This document shows, piece by piece, positions 17,634 through 26,027 of a stretch of 64,000 bases of DNA. Position numbers and translations under genes: made by a program. The DNA is taken from assembly GCA_049997955.1 (NCBI GenBank), contig JAEBDY010000001.1, positions 124,001 through 188,000 on the forward strand, written 5' to 3'. Below the pieces are notes generated by a model that ran no database searches, was not told the DNA's origin, and worked only from the letters and a program-made list of their open reading frames with translations. Position 1 is the first letter of the stretch. Every line of letters starts with the position of its first letter. The stretch is from Umezawaea sp049997955 (GTDB lineage: Bacteria > Actinomycetota > Actinomycetes > Mycobacteriales > Pseudonocardiaceae).

Positions 17634-18562
17634 TGGCGCTGGACGTGCTCGCGGTCGGCCGCGTCGGCGTCGACCTCTACCCCGAGCAGAGCGGTGTTCC
17701 GCTGTCGGCCGTGCGCACGTTCGCCAAGTCGCTCGGCGGGACCGCGACCAACGTCGCGGTCGCCGCCGCCCGGCTGGGCCGCCGGACCGCCGTGCTGACC
17801 AAGGTCGGGCCGGACGGGTTCGGCGACTACGTGCGGGAGGCGCTGGAGGGGTTCGGCGTGTCCTCCGAGTTCGTCGGGACGTCGCCCGACCTCCGGACGC
17901 CGGTGGTGTTCTGCGAGCTGAACCCGCCGGAGGACCCGCCGCTGCTGTTCTACCGCTCGCCGATCGCGCCGGACCTCACGCTGGCGGAGCCGGACGTGCC
18001 GTGGGACGTCGTCGCGGACGTGCCGGTGCTGTGGGTGACCGGGACGGGGGTGTCGACCGATCCCGCGCGGGGCACCCAGCGCAGGATGCTCGAACACCGC
18101 GGCCGTCGCGCGCACACGGTGCTGGACCTCGACTACCGGCCGATGTTCTGGTCCGATGTGGACAGCGCGAGGCGGGAGATCGGCTGGATGCTGGACCACG
18201 TGACCGTGGCCGTCGGCAACCGGACCGAGGTCGAGGTCGCCGTGGGCACCGCCGACCCCGACGAGGCCGCTCGGCGGCTCCTCGACCGCGGCGTGGAACT
18301 GGCGCTGGTGAAGAAGGGCGCGGAAGGCGTGCTGGTCGCGACCCGCGAGGGGTCGTGGACGGTCCCGCCGCACCCGATCGACGTGGTGTGCGGGCTGGGC
18401 GCGGGCGACGCGTTCGGCGGCGCGCTGGCGCACGGCCTGCTCGCGGGCTGGGACCCGGTGCGGATCGCCAGGTACGCCAACGTCGCGGGCGCGCTGGTGG
18501 CGTCCCGGCTGGCGTGCGCGGACGCCATGCCCGAACCGCACGAGATCGAGGAGCACCTGTGA
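17633..18562 (+). CDS. iolC: 5-dehydro-2-deoxygluconokinase IolC
   Basis: PfkB/ribokinase-family kinase of 309 residues that phosphorylates 2-deoxy-5-keto-gluconate in inositol catabolism. Motifs are the N-terminal VGRVGVDLYPEQSGVPL typical of IolC, GGTATNVAVAAARLG (PfkB signature 1), and GLGAGDAFGGALAHGL with the catalytic Asp (signature 2). The first base of its ATG is the last base of the ATPase stop. Its stop overlaps the next start (GTGA). Confidence 0.92.
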   Translation: MALDVLAVGRVGVDLYPEQSGVPLSAVRTFAKSLGGTATNVAVAAARLGRRTAVLTKVGPDGFGDYVREALEGFGVSSEFVGTSPDLRTPVVFCELNPPEDPPLLFYRSPIAPDLTLAEPDVPWDVVADVPVLWVTGTGVSTDPARGTQRRMLEHRGRRAHTVLDLDYRPMFWSDVDSARREIGWMLDHVTVAVGNRTEVEVAVGTADPDEAARRLLDRGVELALVKKGAEGVLVATREGSWTVPPHPIDVVCGLGAGDAFGGALAHGLLAGWDPVRIARYANVAGALVASRLACADAMPEPHEIEEHL

Positions 18563-19467
18563 TCACCGACCGGCAGTGGGCGGAGCTGCTGACCACGCGC
18601 GCCACCGACCCCGGTTCGATCCGACGGGCGTACCAGGCCCGGCGCGGCCGCAAGGGCCTGCTGTCCGAACGGGGAACGCTGTTCCTGGTCGCCGCGGACC
18701 ACCCGGCTCGCGGCGCGCTCGGCGTCGGCGGCGACCCCCTGGCGATGGCGGACCGGCGGTCGCTGCTGGAACGGCTGCTGACGGCGCTGGCGGACCCGTC
18801 GGTCGACGGGGTGCTCGGCACCCCCGACGTGGTCGAGGACCTGCTCCTGCTCGACGGACTGCACGAGAAGGTCGTGATCGGGTCGATGAACCGCGGCGGC
18901 CTCGCGGGCGCCGACTGGGAGATCGACGACCGCTTCAGCGCGTACGACGCCGCGTCGATCGCCACCAACGGCCTGGACGGCGGCAAGATGCTGCTGCGCC
19001 TGGTGAACTCCGACGCGGGCACCGCCCCGACGCTGGAAGCCTGCGCCCAGGCCGTGTCCGCGCTGGCGCAGCACGGCCTGATGGCGATGGTCGAGCCGCT
19101 GCCGTACGACCGCGACGAGGCCGGACAACTGGTGCTGCGCAAGGACTCCGCCTCCCTGGCCCGCGCCGCCGCCGTGGCCGCCGGGCTGGGCGTGACGTCG
19201 GCGTACACCTGGCTCAAGCTCCCCGCGCCCGCCGACCCCGAGGTGGCGCTGGGCAGCACGACGCTGCCCACGCTGGTGCTCGGCGGCGTGCCGTCCCCCC
19301 GCCCCGAGGACGACCTGGCGTCGTGGGGGCGTTCGCTGCGGCACCCCACCGTGCGCGGGCTGGTCGTCGGCCGCGCGCTGCTCTACCCACCGGACGGCGA
19401 CGTGGCGGGCGCCGTCGCGTCGGCCGCCGCCGTGCTCCACGCAGCCCACCAGGAGGACACGGCATGA
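18559..19467 (+). CDS. Cgl0158-family TIM barrel, probable deoxyketogluconate-6-phosphate aldolase
   Basis: The 302-residue protein belongs to a family found as a separate gene in actinobacteria and fused to IolC in some proteobacteria. By position it supplies the IolJ step: splitting 2-deoxy-5-keto-gluconate 6-phosphate into dihydroxyacetone phosphate and malonate semialdehyde. Visible segments are FLVAADHPARG, VLGTPDVVEDLL, the loop VIGSMNRGGL and AMVEPLPY. No separate class II IolJ aldolase is present, which supports this role. The assignment is by context and family memory, not by catalytic residues. Confidence 0.72.
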   Translation: MITDRQWAELLTTRATDPGSIRRAYQARRGRKGLLSERGTLFLVAADHPARGALGVGGDPLAMADRRSLLERLLTALADPSVDGVLGTPDVVEDLLLLDGLHEKVVIGSMNRGGLAGADWEIDDRFSAYDAASIATNGLDGGKMLLRLVNSDAGTAPTLEACAQAVSALAQHGLMAMVEPLPYDRDEAGQLVLRKDSASLARAAAVAAGLGVTSAYTWLKLPAPADPEVALGSTTLPTLVLGGVPSPRPEDDLASWGRSLRHPTVRGLVVGRALLYPPDGDVAGAVASAAAVLHAAHQEDTA

Positions 19468-20351
19468 GCTGGCACCGTCCACTCGGGACACTGACCTCCG
19501 GCGACGACCCGATCCGGCTCGGCCCGGCGGAAGCGGGCTGGACCTACACCGGTCTGCGCGTGCTGGCGCTGGCCGCCGGGGAGAGCCGGGTGGTCGACAC
19601 CGGCGAGTTCGAGGCGTTCGTGCTGCCCCTCGCGGGCGGGTGCTCGGTGGAGGTCGACGGGGAGCGGTTCGAGCTGACCGGCCGAGACTCCGTGTTCACC
19701 AGGGTCACGGACTTCGCTTACGTGCCAAGGGACGCGCACGTCACGCTGTCGTCCGTCGAAGGCGCCGAGCTGGCGCTGCCGATGGCCAGGTGCGACCGCA
19801 GGCTGACCCCGAGGTACGGGCCTGCCGAGGACGTGCCGGTCGAGGTGCGCGGTGCGGGCAACGCGACCCGGCAGGTCACCAACTTCGGCGTCCCCGGCGT
19901 GTGGGACCACGCGGACAAGCTCGTCGCGTGCGAGCTGATCACCCCGGACGGCAACTGGTCCTCGTACCCGCCGCACAAGCACGACGACACCGAGCCGTGC
20001 GAGGTCGTGAACGAGGAGGTCTACTACTTCCGGATCGCGGGCCGCGACGGGATCACGCCGTCCCGCGAGGGGTTCGGCCTGCACAGGACCTACACCGGCG
20101 ACGGCGAGGTCGACGAGGACGTGGCCGTGCGGGACGGGGACGTGTTCCTCATCCCGCGGGGGTACCACGGACCGTGCGTCGCGGCCCCCGGCTACCCGAT
20201 GTACTACCTGAACGTCCTGGCCGGGCCCGGCGCCGAGCGCTCGCTGGCGTTCTGCGACGACCCCGCCCACACCTGGATCAGGGACAGCTGGGCGGAGCAG
20301 GAGCTCGATCCGCGCTGCCCGGTGACGAACGCGAAGGGGCGGACGGCATGA
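19464..20351 (+). CDS. iolB: 5-deoxy-glucuronate isomerase IolB
   Basis: Bicupin metal enzyme of 295 residues that isomerises 5-deoxy-glucuronate to 2-deoxy-5-keto-gluconate. Key cupin motifs are SSYPPHKHDD and the acidic partner EEVYYF, with RGYHGPCVAAPGY as in IolB proteins. GGAGG precedes the start, which overlaps the upstream stop (ATGA). Its own stop overlaps iolD. Confidence 0.92.
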   Translation: MSWHRPLGTLTSGDDPIRLGPAEAGWTYTGLRVLALAAGESRVVDTGEFEAFVLPLAGGCSVEVDGERFELTGRDSVFTRVTDFAYVPRDAHVTLSSVEGAELALPMARCDRRLTPRYGPAEDVPVEVRGAGNATRQVTNFGVPGVWDHADKLVACELITPDGNWSSYPPHKHDDTEPCEVVNEEVYYFRIAGRDGITPSREGFGLHRTYTGDGEVDEDVAVRDGDVFLIPRGYHGPCVAAPGYPMYYLNVLAGPGAERSLAFCDDPAHTWIRDSWAEQELDPRCPVTNAKGRTA

Positions 20352-22198
20352 AGCTCACCACGGCGCAGGCGCTCGTCCGGTGGATGCTGGCGCAGCGGAC
20401 CGAGCTGTTCGACGGGTCCGAGGCGCCGCTGTTCCCCGGTGTGTTCGCGATCTTCGGGCACGGCAACGTGCTGGGCCTGGGCAACGCGCTGGAAGAGGCG
20501 CGCGAGGAACTCCCGGTGTGGCGCGGGCAGAACGAGCAGGGGATGGCGCTGGCCGCCGTCGGCATCGGCAAGGCCACCCACCGCCGCCAGGTCGGCGTCG
20601 CCACGTCGTCCATCGGCCCCGGCGCGTTGAACATGGTGACCGCGGCGGGTGTCGCCCACGCCAACCGCCTGCCGTTGCTGCTGCTGCCCGGCGACACCTT
20701 CGTCGGGCGGGCGCCGGATCCGGTGCTGCAGCAGGTCGAGCACTTCCACGACCCGACCACCACGGTCAACGACGCGTTCCGCGCGGTCAGCCGGTACTTC
20801 GACCGGATCACCAGGCCCGAGCAGCTGATGGCCACGCTGCCGCAGGTGGTCAGGGTGCTGACCGATCCAGCCGAGTGCGGGCCGGTGACGTTGGCGCTGC
20901 CGCAGGACGTCCAGGCCGAGTCCTACGACTTCCCCGACGCGCTGTTCCAGCCCGTGGTGCACCGCCTGCTCCGCCAACGCCCGGACCTCCGGTCGCTGGG
21001 CGAAGCGGTCTCCCTGATCAGGGCCGCCCGCAAGCCGCTCCTGGTGCTGGGCGGCGGCGTTCGGTACTCCGGTGCCGCCGGGCGGGCGCTGAGGTTCGCC
21101 GAGCAGCACCGGATCCCCGTCGCGGAGACCACCGCGGGGCGGACCCTCGTGCCGCACGACCACCCGCTCAACTCCGGACCCCTCGGCGTCACCGGCTCCA
21201 CGTCCGCCAACGTGCTGGCGGCGGAGGCCGACGTCGTGATCGCCGTCGGCACGAGGTTGCAGGACTTCACCACCGCGTCCTGGACCGTGTTCTCCCCCGA
21301 CGTCGAACTGCTCACGCTCAACGCTGCCAGGTTCGACGCGGTCAAGCACGGCGCTCGGGCGCTGGTGGCCGACGCCGACGAGGGCCTCCGGGAGCTGACC
21401 GACCTCCTCGGCGACTGGCAGGCCGGGTCGAAGTGGGCCGACCTGGCCGTCGTCGAGCGGTGCCGGTGGGACGAGCACATCGACGGACTCCGCACCCCCG
21501 ACTCGGACCTGCCCACGTACGCGCAGGTCGTGGGCGTGGTCAACGACTTGAGCACCCCCGAGGACTACGTGATGACGGCGTCCGGCGGGTTGCCGGGCGA
21601 GTTGATCGGCGGGTGGCGCGCCGTCGGCGAGTCCACGATGGACGTCGAGTACGGGTTCTCCTGCATGGGGTACGAGCTGGCGGGCGCCTGGGGTGCCGCC
21701 ATCGCCCGGCCGGACGGCGTGGTCACGACGCTGCTGGGCGACGGCTCGTACCTGATGCTGAACTCGGAGCTGTTTTCCGCCGCCTTCGCCGGGCACGGTT
21801 TCGTGGCCGTCGTGTGCGACAACGACGGGTACGCGGTGATCCACCGCCTCCAGACCGGGCAGGGCGGGGTGGGGTTCAACAACATGTACTCCGACGTCCG
21901 AACGTCCCACGCGACCCCGCCGCGCACCGACTTCGCCGCCCACGCCGCCTCGCTCGGCTGCGCGGTGTTCCCCGTGGACGGTCTGGACGACCTGGCCGAT
22001 GCCTACCGCCGGGCCCGCGAGGCAGCGGTCGACGAACACCGACCGGCGGTCGTCGTGATCCGAACGCACCCGTCGGCGTGGACCGAAGCGGGCGCCTGGT
22101 GGGAAGTGGCCGTGCCCTCGGCCTCGCACCGGGCGGAAATCGACGCCGCTCACGGGCAGATGGTGGAGGACAAGGCCCGGCAGGTCCGGTACCTCTGA
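20348..22198 (+). CDS. iolD: 3D-trihydroxycyclohexane-1,2-dione hydrolase IolD
   Basis: Thiamine-diphosphate enzyme of 616 residues that opens the ring of the inositol diketone. It shows the catalytic Glu region RGQNEQGMALAA, the conserved ATSSIGPGALNMVTAAG loop, and the ThDP-magnesium motif GDGSYLMLNSEL with VCDNDGYAVI. It ends the inositol operon and converges on a leftward gene with only 4 bp between the stops. Confidence 0.95.
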   Translation: MKLTTAQALVRWMLAQRTELFDGSEAPLFPGVFAIFGHGNVLGLGNALEEAREELPVWRGQNEQGMALAAVGIGKATHRRQVGVATSSIGPGALNMVTAAGVAHANRLPLLLLPGDTFVGRAPDPVLQQVEHFHDPTTTVNDAFRAVSRYFDRITRPEQLMATLPQVVRVLTDPAECGPVTLALPQDVQAESYDFPDALFQPVVHRLLRQRPDLRSLGEAVSLIRAARKPLLVLGGGVRYSGAAGRALRFAEQHRIPVAETTAGRTLVPHDHPLNSGPLGVTGSTSANVLAAEADVVIAVGTRLQDFTTASWTVFSPDVELLTLNAARFDAVKHGARALVADADEGLRELTDLLGDWQAGSKWADLAVVERCRWDEHIDGLRTPDSDLPTYAQVVGVVNDLSTPEDYVMTASGGLPGELIGGWRAVGESTMDVEYGFSCMGYELAGAWGAAIARPDGVVTTLLGDGSYLMLNSELFSAAFAGHGFVAVVCDNDGYAVIHRLQTGQGGVGFNNMYSDVRTSHATPPRTDFAAHAASLGCAVFPVDGLDDLADAYRRAREAAVDEHRPAVVVIRTHPSAWTEAGAWWEVAVPSASHRAEIDAAHGQMVEDKARQVRYL

Positions 22199-22202
22199 AC
22201 GC

Positions 22203-22577
22203 CTAGAGCCCCGGTGGCGTCGGGTGCAGCACGGCGGCGTCCACCGGGTTGCGGGGCAGGGCCGGGCTGATCGCGCCCAGCACCGCCCGCAGTTCCGGTT
22301 CCAGTTCCGGGTGTTCCCAGAGGACCGCGTGGATCGAGCCGCGCCACTCGGTGGTGAACTCCGCCCGCGCCTGGGTCTGGCGTTCCAGGGGCACGAGGGC
22401 CAGTTCGTCGCGCGAGGCCTGCAACCTGGTGGTGACGAACTCGACCCGGCGGGGTTCGCCGGAGCCGAGCACACCCGCGACCTCGGTGCGGACGCCCGTC
22501 CAGAGGTGGGTGTCCATGGCCTTGATCAGGGCACCCGCGACCGTGCCCGCCAGCAGGCGCAGTCCTTCGTCAGGCAT
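22203..22577 (-). CDS. Conserved actinobacterial protein of unknown function
   Basis: Small protein of 124 residues. The N-terminal stretch LAGTVAGALIKAMDTHLWTG resembles segments that open many actinomycete proteins encoded beside cyclase-like or effector-associated proteins; the rest is charged and helical. It is read right after the cyclase-like gene, so the pair is probably an operon. ATG at 22577 is chosen because GGGGA lies 5-9 nt upstream; an ATG at 22607, overlapping the upstream stop as TGATG, is a good alternative and would add ten basic residues. Confidence 0.65.
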   Translation of the reverse strand: MPDEGLRLLAGTVAGALIKAMDTHLWTGVRTEVAGVLGSGEPRRVEFVTTRLQASRDELALVPLERQTQARAEFTTEWRGSIHAVLWEHPELEPELRAVLGAISPALPRNPVDAAVLHPTPPGL

Positions 22578-22606
22578 CCGCTTCCCCTTCGATCGCGTTC
22601 TTCCCA

Positions 22607-23419
22607 TCAGTTCTTGCCAGGTCCCCCGTGGTAGTTCGGGCCGAAGCTGGAGCCCTTCATGTCGTTGCGGTCGAAGTTCTGGATGAGGTCCGCGTTCTGC
22701 ACCTTCGGCGGGATGTGGATGTCGTTGCCCGCCTGGTAGACCTGCGAACCGCCGCTCGCCGTGGCGCGCTGGTTCACGGTGGCGGTCGGCGTCGGGGCCG
22801 GGTCGGTGGACGCGTCCCCGTCGAGCGCCATCGCGTGCACGTCGCCGTCCGGGATCCACATCCAGCCGTGGCCGGTGAAGTTCTTGACGGTGACGTCGAT
22901 CTTGCGGAAGTCGCCCGGCTTGAGGGACGTGTGGCCCGCGGCGACCAGGGTGCCGTAGAGGTGCTCCGAGAGCACGACCACCAGGTCCGCGTTGGGGAAG
23001 TCCTCCAGCGCCTGGTGGGCGGCAGAGCTGTTGAGCAGGCGGCTGACCAGGACCGCGTCGCTGCCGGGGAAGCCGTTGGCGCCGTCGACGATGGCCCCGT
23101 GGTGGATGGCCATGCGCATGCGGACCTTGGCCTCGGGGACGCGGTAGCGGTTGACCGCCTGGAGTTCGGCGTTCAGCGCCCGCACGTAGTCGTCCACGAC
23201 CGGGCGTTCCGGGCTGTCGGGGGGCAGGACCGCGAACTCCTCGTCGCCCTTGGGTTGGCGGTGCCACGTGGTGCGGTCCAGGCCTGCCACCTCGCCCGCG
23301 CGGTCGAGGCTCTGGATGAGCAGTTCCTGCAGGATCCGCTGGAGCTGGTCGTCGGCCGCTCCGTACTTGCGCAGGTCGCAACAGACCAGCAGACTACGCC
23401 GAAAGTTGGCCTGGCTCAT
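22607..23419 (-). CDS. Class III nucleotide-cyclase-like protein
   Basis: The 270-residue product has a cyclase-homology domain at about 8-195. Asp15 in LVCCDLRKYG and Asp59 in KGDEEFAVLP lie where the two metal-binding Asp of class III cyclases lie, and RMRMAIHHGAI and VSRLLNS match the later strands and the transition-state Arg; the usual Asn is not at its place, so activity is uncertain. The tail (about 225-270) is low-complexity with QAGNDIHI, a motif seen in actinomycete effector-associated proteins. ATG at 23419 follows GGAGGT. It lies downstream of a Crp/Fnr regulator and upstream of a small partner gene. Confidence 0.65.
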   Translation of the reverse strand: MSQANFRRSLLVCCDLRKYGAADDQLQRILQELLIQSLDRAGEVAGLDRTTWHRQPKGDEEFAVLPPDSPERPVVDDYVRALNAELQAVNRYRVPEAKVRMRMAIHHGAIVDGANGFPGSDAVLVSRLLNSSAAHQALEDFPNADLVVVLSEHLYGTLVAAGHTSLKPGDFRKIDVTVKNFTGHGWMWIPDGDVHAMALDGDASTDPAPTPTATVNQRATASGGSQVYQAGNDIHIPPKVQNADLIQNFDRNDMKGSSFGPNYHGGPGKN

Positions 23420-23492
23420 GGCGAATGACCTCCGGGGGAGTTCGAACAGGCTGCTGCGCAGAGTCACTGTGCGGTACGGCATCGGATGGAAA

Positions 23493-23508
23493 ACCGCAAA
23501 ATTGCGGT
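23493..23508. terminator. Short dyad between the Crp gene and the cyclase-like gene
   Basis: ACCGCAA and TTGCGGT pair around AA. Read on the minus strand the hairpin is followed by TTT, as a weak intrinsic terminator of the Crp gene would be. Its place before the cyclase-like gene also allows an operator role. Confidence 0.35.
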
Positions 23509-23514
23509 CTTGAC

Positions 23515-24216
23515 TCAGTAGCTTGCGAATTCACGCAAACGCTGCAGGTCGGGGACGACCACGTTGCGCCTCAGGTGGCTGACCACAACGCCCGCCTTGC
23601 GCAGATCGCTGAACGCCTTCTCGGCCGTTCGCGGCTTCATCCCGGCGATCGACGCCAGTTCGACTTTGGTCAGCGGGATTCCCAGCACCCATCCCTCGGT
23701 CTCTTCGCGGCCGTAGGTCTGCACCAATTCGCACACCACTCGGGCGACCCTCTCCGCCGCGGGGTGCGAGAGGAAATCGCGACGCCGCTGATTCGCCCAC
23801 CGCAGCCGGTCGTTCGTCATCGCGAACAATTCGACGAACGCGTCGTTGCGGCGGTGCAGAAAGGCCGTCAGCTCAGCGCTGCTGATCATCTTGGCGACGA
23901 TGTCGCCGCAGGTCACGACGGTGGCGGAGCGCGGCTTCTGGTCCAGTGCGGACATCTCGCCGACGAGGTCGCCCGCCACGCGGATGGCCAGCAGCGCGGT
24001 GTTGCCGGTCTCGTCCGACGCTTGGACCTTCACGACGCCGTCCAGCAGCAGGAGCACGTGGGTGTCGCTCGCGTCCTGCTCGATGACTTCCTTGTCCGCC
24101 GGATAGCGAACGACCGTCCCGATGTTCAGGAGTTCCTGTCTCGGTCCCTCGCGCAGACGGCCCAGCAGGCTGTTCGACGGCCATGCGAGATCCTGTGTTG
24201 CTGTGGGCAATGGCAT
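23515..24216 (-). CDS. Crp/Fnr-family transcription regulator
   Basis: Regulator of 233 residues: cyclic-nucleotide-binding beta-barrel at about 20-130 (LLLLDGVVKVQ, AGDLVGEMSALDQKPRSATV, the phosphate-binding-cassette region) and a winged helix at about 165-230 (LTKVELASIAGMKPRTAEKAF). The cassette residues RSATV keep the Arg-Ser pair used by cAMP-binding relatives. ATG at 24216 is preceded by AGGA at 5 nt; the frame is open further upstream but that part is unlike the family. Downstream lies a cyclase-like protein, so a local messenger-sensor pair is possible. Confidence 0.88.
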   Translation of the reverse strand: MPLPTATQDLAWPSNSLLGRLREGPRQELLNIGTVVRYPADKEVIEQDASDTHVLLLLDGVVKVQASDETGNTALLAIRVAGDLVGEMSALDQKPRSATVVTCGDIVAKMISSAELTAFLHRRNDAFVELFAMTNDRLRWANQRRRDFLSHPAAERVARVVCELVQTYGREETEGWVLGIPLTKVELASIAGMKPRTAEKAFSDLRKAGVVVSHLRRNVVVPDLQRLREFASY

Positions 24217-24527
24217 TTGGATCCTGGTTACTCGTCGGTACCGGCGGGCGATGTGAAAATCGAATTCATCGTGAGCGCACACTCGTACCTGAGAGTAAGT
24301 GTGTGCGGCGGAGACCCCGAACGTGCAGCGGAGAGTACACCCAATTGGACGCATGCCGCAGGTGATACACCATATCGTCAATTCGATGATCAACTTCGAA
24401 TGGGAATGGATACCGGATCGGCTGGAATTCCGCTGCTCCCACCTGGTGTGATCCGCGTCGGAACGGGAACAACACGACCGGCGCCGCCCCTTGAACCAGG
24501 GAGCGACCCCAAGAGAAGGAGCAGGCT
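24217..24527. other. Divergent promoter region, Crp gene and ene-reductase
   Basis: This 311-bp gap is less GC-rich than its surroundings. It holds a near-palindrome at 24249-24271 (CGATGTGAA, 7 nt, TTCATCG) 33 bp from the Crp start, which includes a TGTGA half-site and could be a Crp-type operator, and a CACACT/AGTGTG pair further right. Neither is a perfect site. No gene is seen. Confidence 0.3.
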
Positions 24528-25592
24528 GTGAGCCTCCTGTTCGCCCCGCTCGACCTGCGTTCGGTGACCCTCCCGAACCGAATCGCGGTGAGCCCCATGT
24601 GCCAGTACTCGGCCGTGAACGGCGTGCCGAACGACTGGCACCTGGTCCACCTCGGCTCCCGCGCCGCGGGCGGCGCGGGCCTGGTGATCTCCGAAGCCAC
24701 CGCCGTCCAGGAGAACGGCCGCATCTCGCCCGCCGACACGGGCATCTGGAACGACGAGCAGGTGGAGGCGTGGCGGCCGATCACCAGGTTCATCCGCGAG
24801 CACGGCGCCGTCGCGGGCATCCAGCTCGCCCACGCGGGCCGCAAGGCGTCGACCTACGCGCCGTTCGACGAGGAGCAGGGCGGCGTGCCGGACGAGGAAG
24901 GCGGCTGGACGCCCGTCGGGGTCGGCACCGAGCCGTTCACCCCGAGCTACCGGACGCCCGTCGAACTGGACGCGAAGGGCATCGAGGAACTCGTCCGCGA
25001 TTTCGCCGCGGGCGCTCGCCGGGCACTGGACGCCGGCTTCCAGCTGGTGGAGGTCCACGCCGCCCACGGCTACCTGCTGCACCAGTTCCTGTCACCGCTC
25101 ACCAACCGGCGCACCGACGGGTACGGCGGCGACTTCGAGAGCCGCATCCGGTTGACCGTAGAGGTGACGGCGGCAGTGCGCGCCGAAGTCGGAGAGGACG
25201 TGCCCGTGCTCGTCCGCATCTCGGCCAGCGACTGGGTCGACGGCGGATGGGACGAGCAGGACAGCGTCCGGCTCTCGCGCGCGCTGGCGGACGTCGGCGC
25301 CGACCTGGTCGACACGTCGTCCGGCGGCCTGGTCCCCGACGCCAAGATCACCTCGGGGCCGGGCTACCAGGTGCCGTTCGCCGAGGCGATTCGGAAGGAA
25401 GCCGAACTGCCCACCGGGGCCGTCGGACTCATTACCGACGCCCGGCAGGCTGAAACGATCCTCGCCGACGGGTCGGCGGACATCGTTCTACTGGCGCGCG
25501 AACTGCTCCGCGACCCGTACTGGCCGCTGCACGCAGCGGCTCAGCTCGGGGCGGAGGTGAGGGCGCCCAAGCAGTACGCAAGGGCGTTTTAG
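24528..25592 (+). CDS. NADH:flavin oxidoreductase of the old yellow enzyme family (YqjM-like)
   Basis: FMN enzyme of 354 residues that reduces activated C=C bonds of enones. It is of the YqjM class: the N-terminal SPMCQYSA supplies the regulatory Cys, and HLVHLGSRA, QLAHAGRKAS, EVHAAHGYLLHQFLSP and NRRTDGYGG are class signatures including the His pair that binds the substrate carbonyl. GTG at 24528 follows AAGGAG. It stands as a single gene closed by a strong terminator. The physiological substrate is unknown. Confidence 0.92.
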   Translation: MSLLFAPLDLRSVTLPNRIAVSPMCQYSAVNGVPNDWHLVHLGSRAAGGAGLVISEATAVQENGRISPADTGIWNDEQVEAWRPITRFIREHGAVAGIQLAHAGRKASTYAPFDEEQGGVPDEEGGWTPVGVGTEPFTPSYRTPVELDAKGIEELVRDFAAGARRALDAGFQLVEVHAAHGYLLHQFLSPLTNRRTDGYGGDFESRIRLTVEVTAAVRAEVGEDVPVLVRISASDWVDGGWDEQDSVRLSRALADVGADLVDTSSGGLVPDAKITSGPGYQVPFAEAIRKEAELPTGAVGLITDARQAETILADGSADIVLLARELLRDPYWPLHAAAQLGAEVRAPKQYARAF

Positions 25593-25607
25593 AAGGTCCC
25601 GAGACTT

Positions 25608-25642
25608 CAAGGGTTGAGCTGCTTGTGGCAGCTCAACCCTTG
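25608..25642. terminator. Terminator between the ene-reductase and the DUF3073 gene
   Basis: Perfect 15-bp stem (25608-25622 with 25628-25642) and a 5-nt loop TTGTG. It lies between convergent genes and probably works in both directions. Confidence 0.85.
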
Positions 25643-25658
25643 AGAGTCCCAGGTTGAT

Positions 25659-25844
25659 TCAGCGACGGTAGTCGTCGTATCCGTCTTCCGACGGATCGTC
25701 TGGTCGCTCGTCGCTGAAGTGTCCATTCGCGGACTCGCCGCTGGACAGCTCGCGTTGCAAGGCGTCAAAGTCGGTGGAATGGGAGCTGTACTTAAGCTCT
25801 CGGGCCACCTTCGTTTGCTTGGCCTTCGCTCGGCCGCGCCCCAT
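25659..25844 (-). CDS. DUF3073 family protein
   Basis: Protein of 61 residues with the family N-terminus MGRGRAKAKQTKVARELKYS. The first half is very basic and the second half acidic (PDDPSEDGYDDYRR). DUF3073 proteins occur across actinobacteria with no assigned function; the basic segment suggests nucleic-acid contact, which is inference. A GAGGGGG ribosome binding site precedes the ATG. Single gene. Confidence 0.88.
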   Translation of the reverse strand: MGRGRAKAKQTKVARELKYSSHSTDFDALQRELSSGESANGHFSDERPDDPSEDGYDDYRR

Positions 25845-26027
25845 GGCTCGACCCCCTCAGACAGGGACGGGGGCGGCCGGGGGAACGGCGGCCCCACTCG
25901 TCTCGACAACTAGTTCCTGGTAACTACCGTACCGTGTCGATGGGGTTCCTCGCGACGCGGTAGGCCCTGGGAGTTGTGAGACGCACCGCCCAACCTGTTC
26001 CGAGGGCCCTCATGGCACGATGCACAC

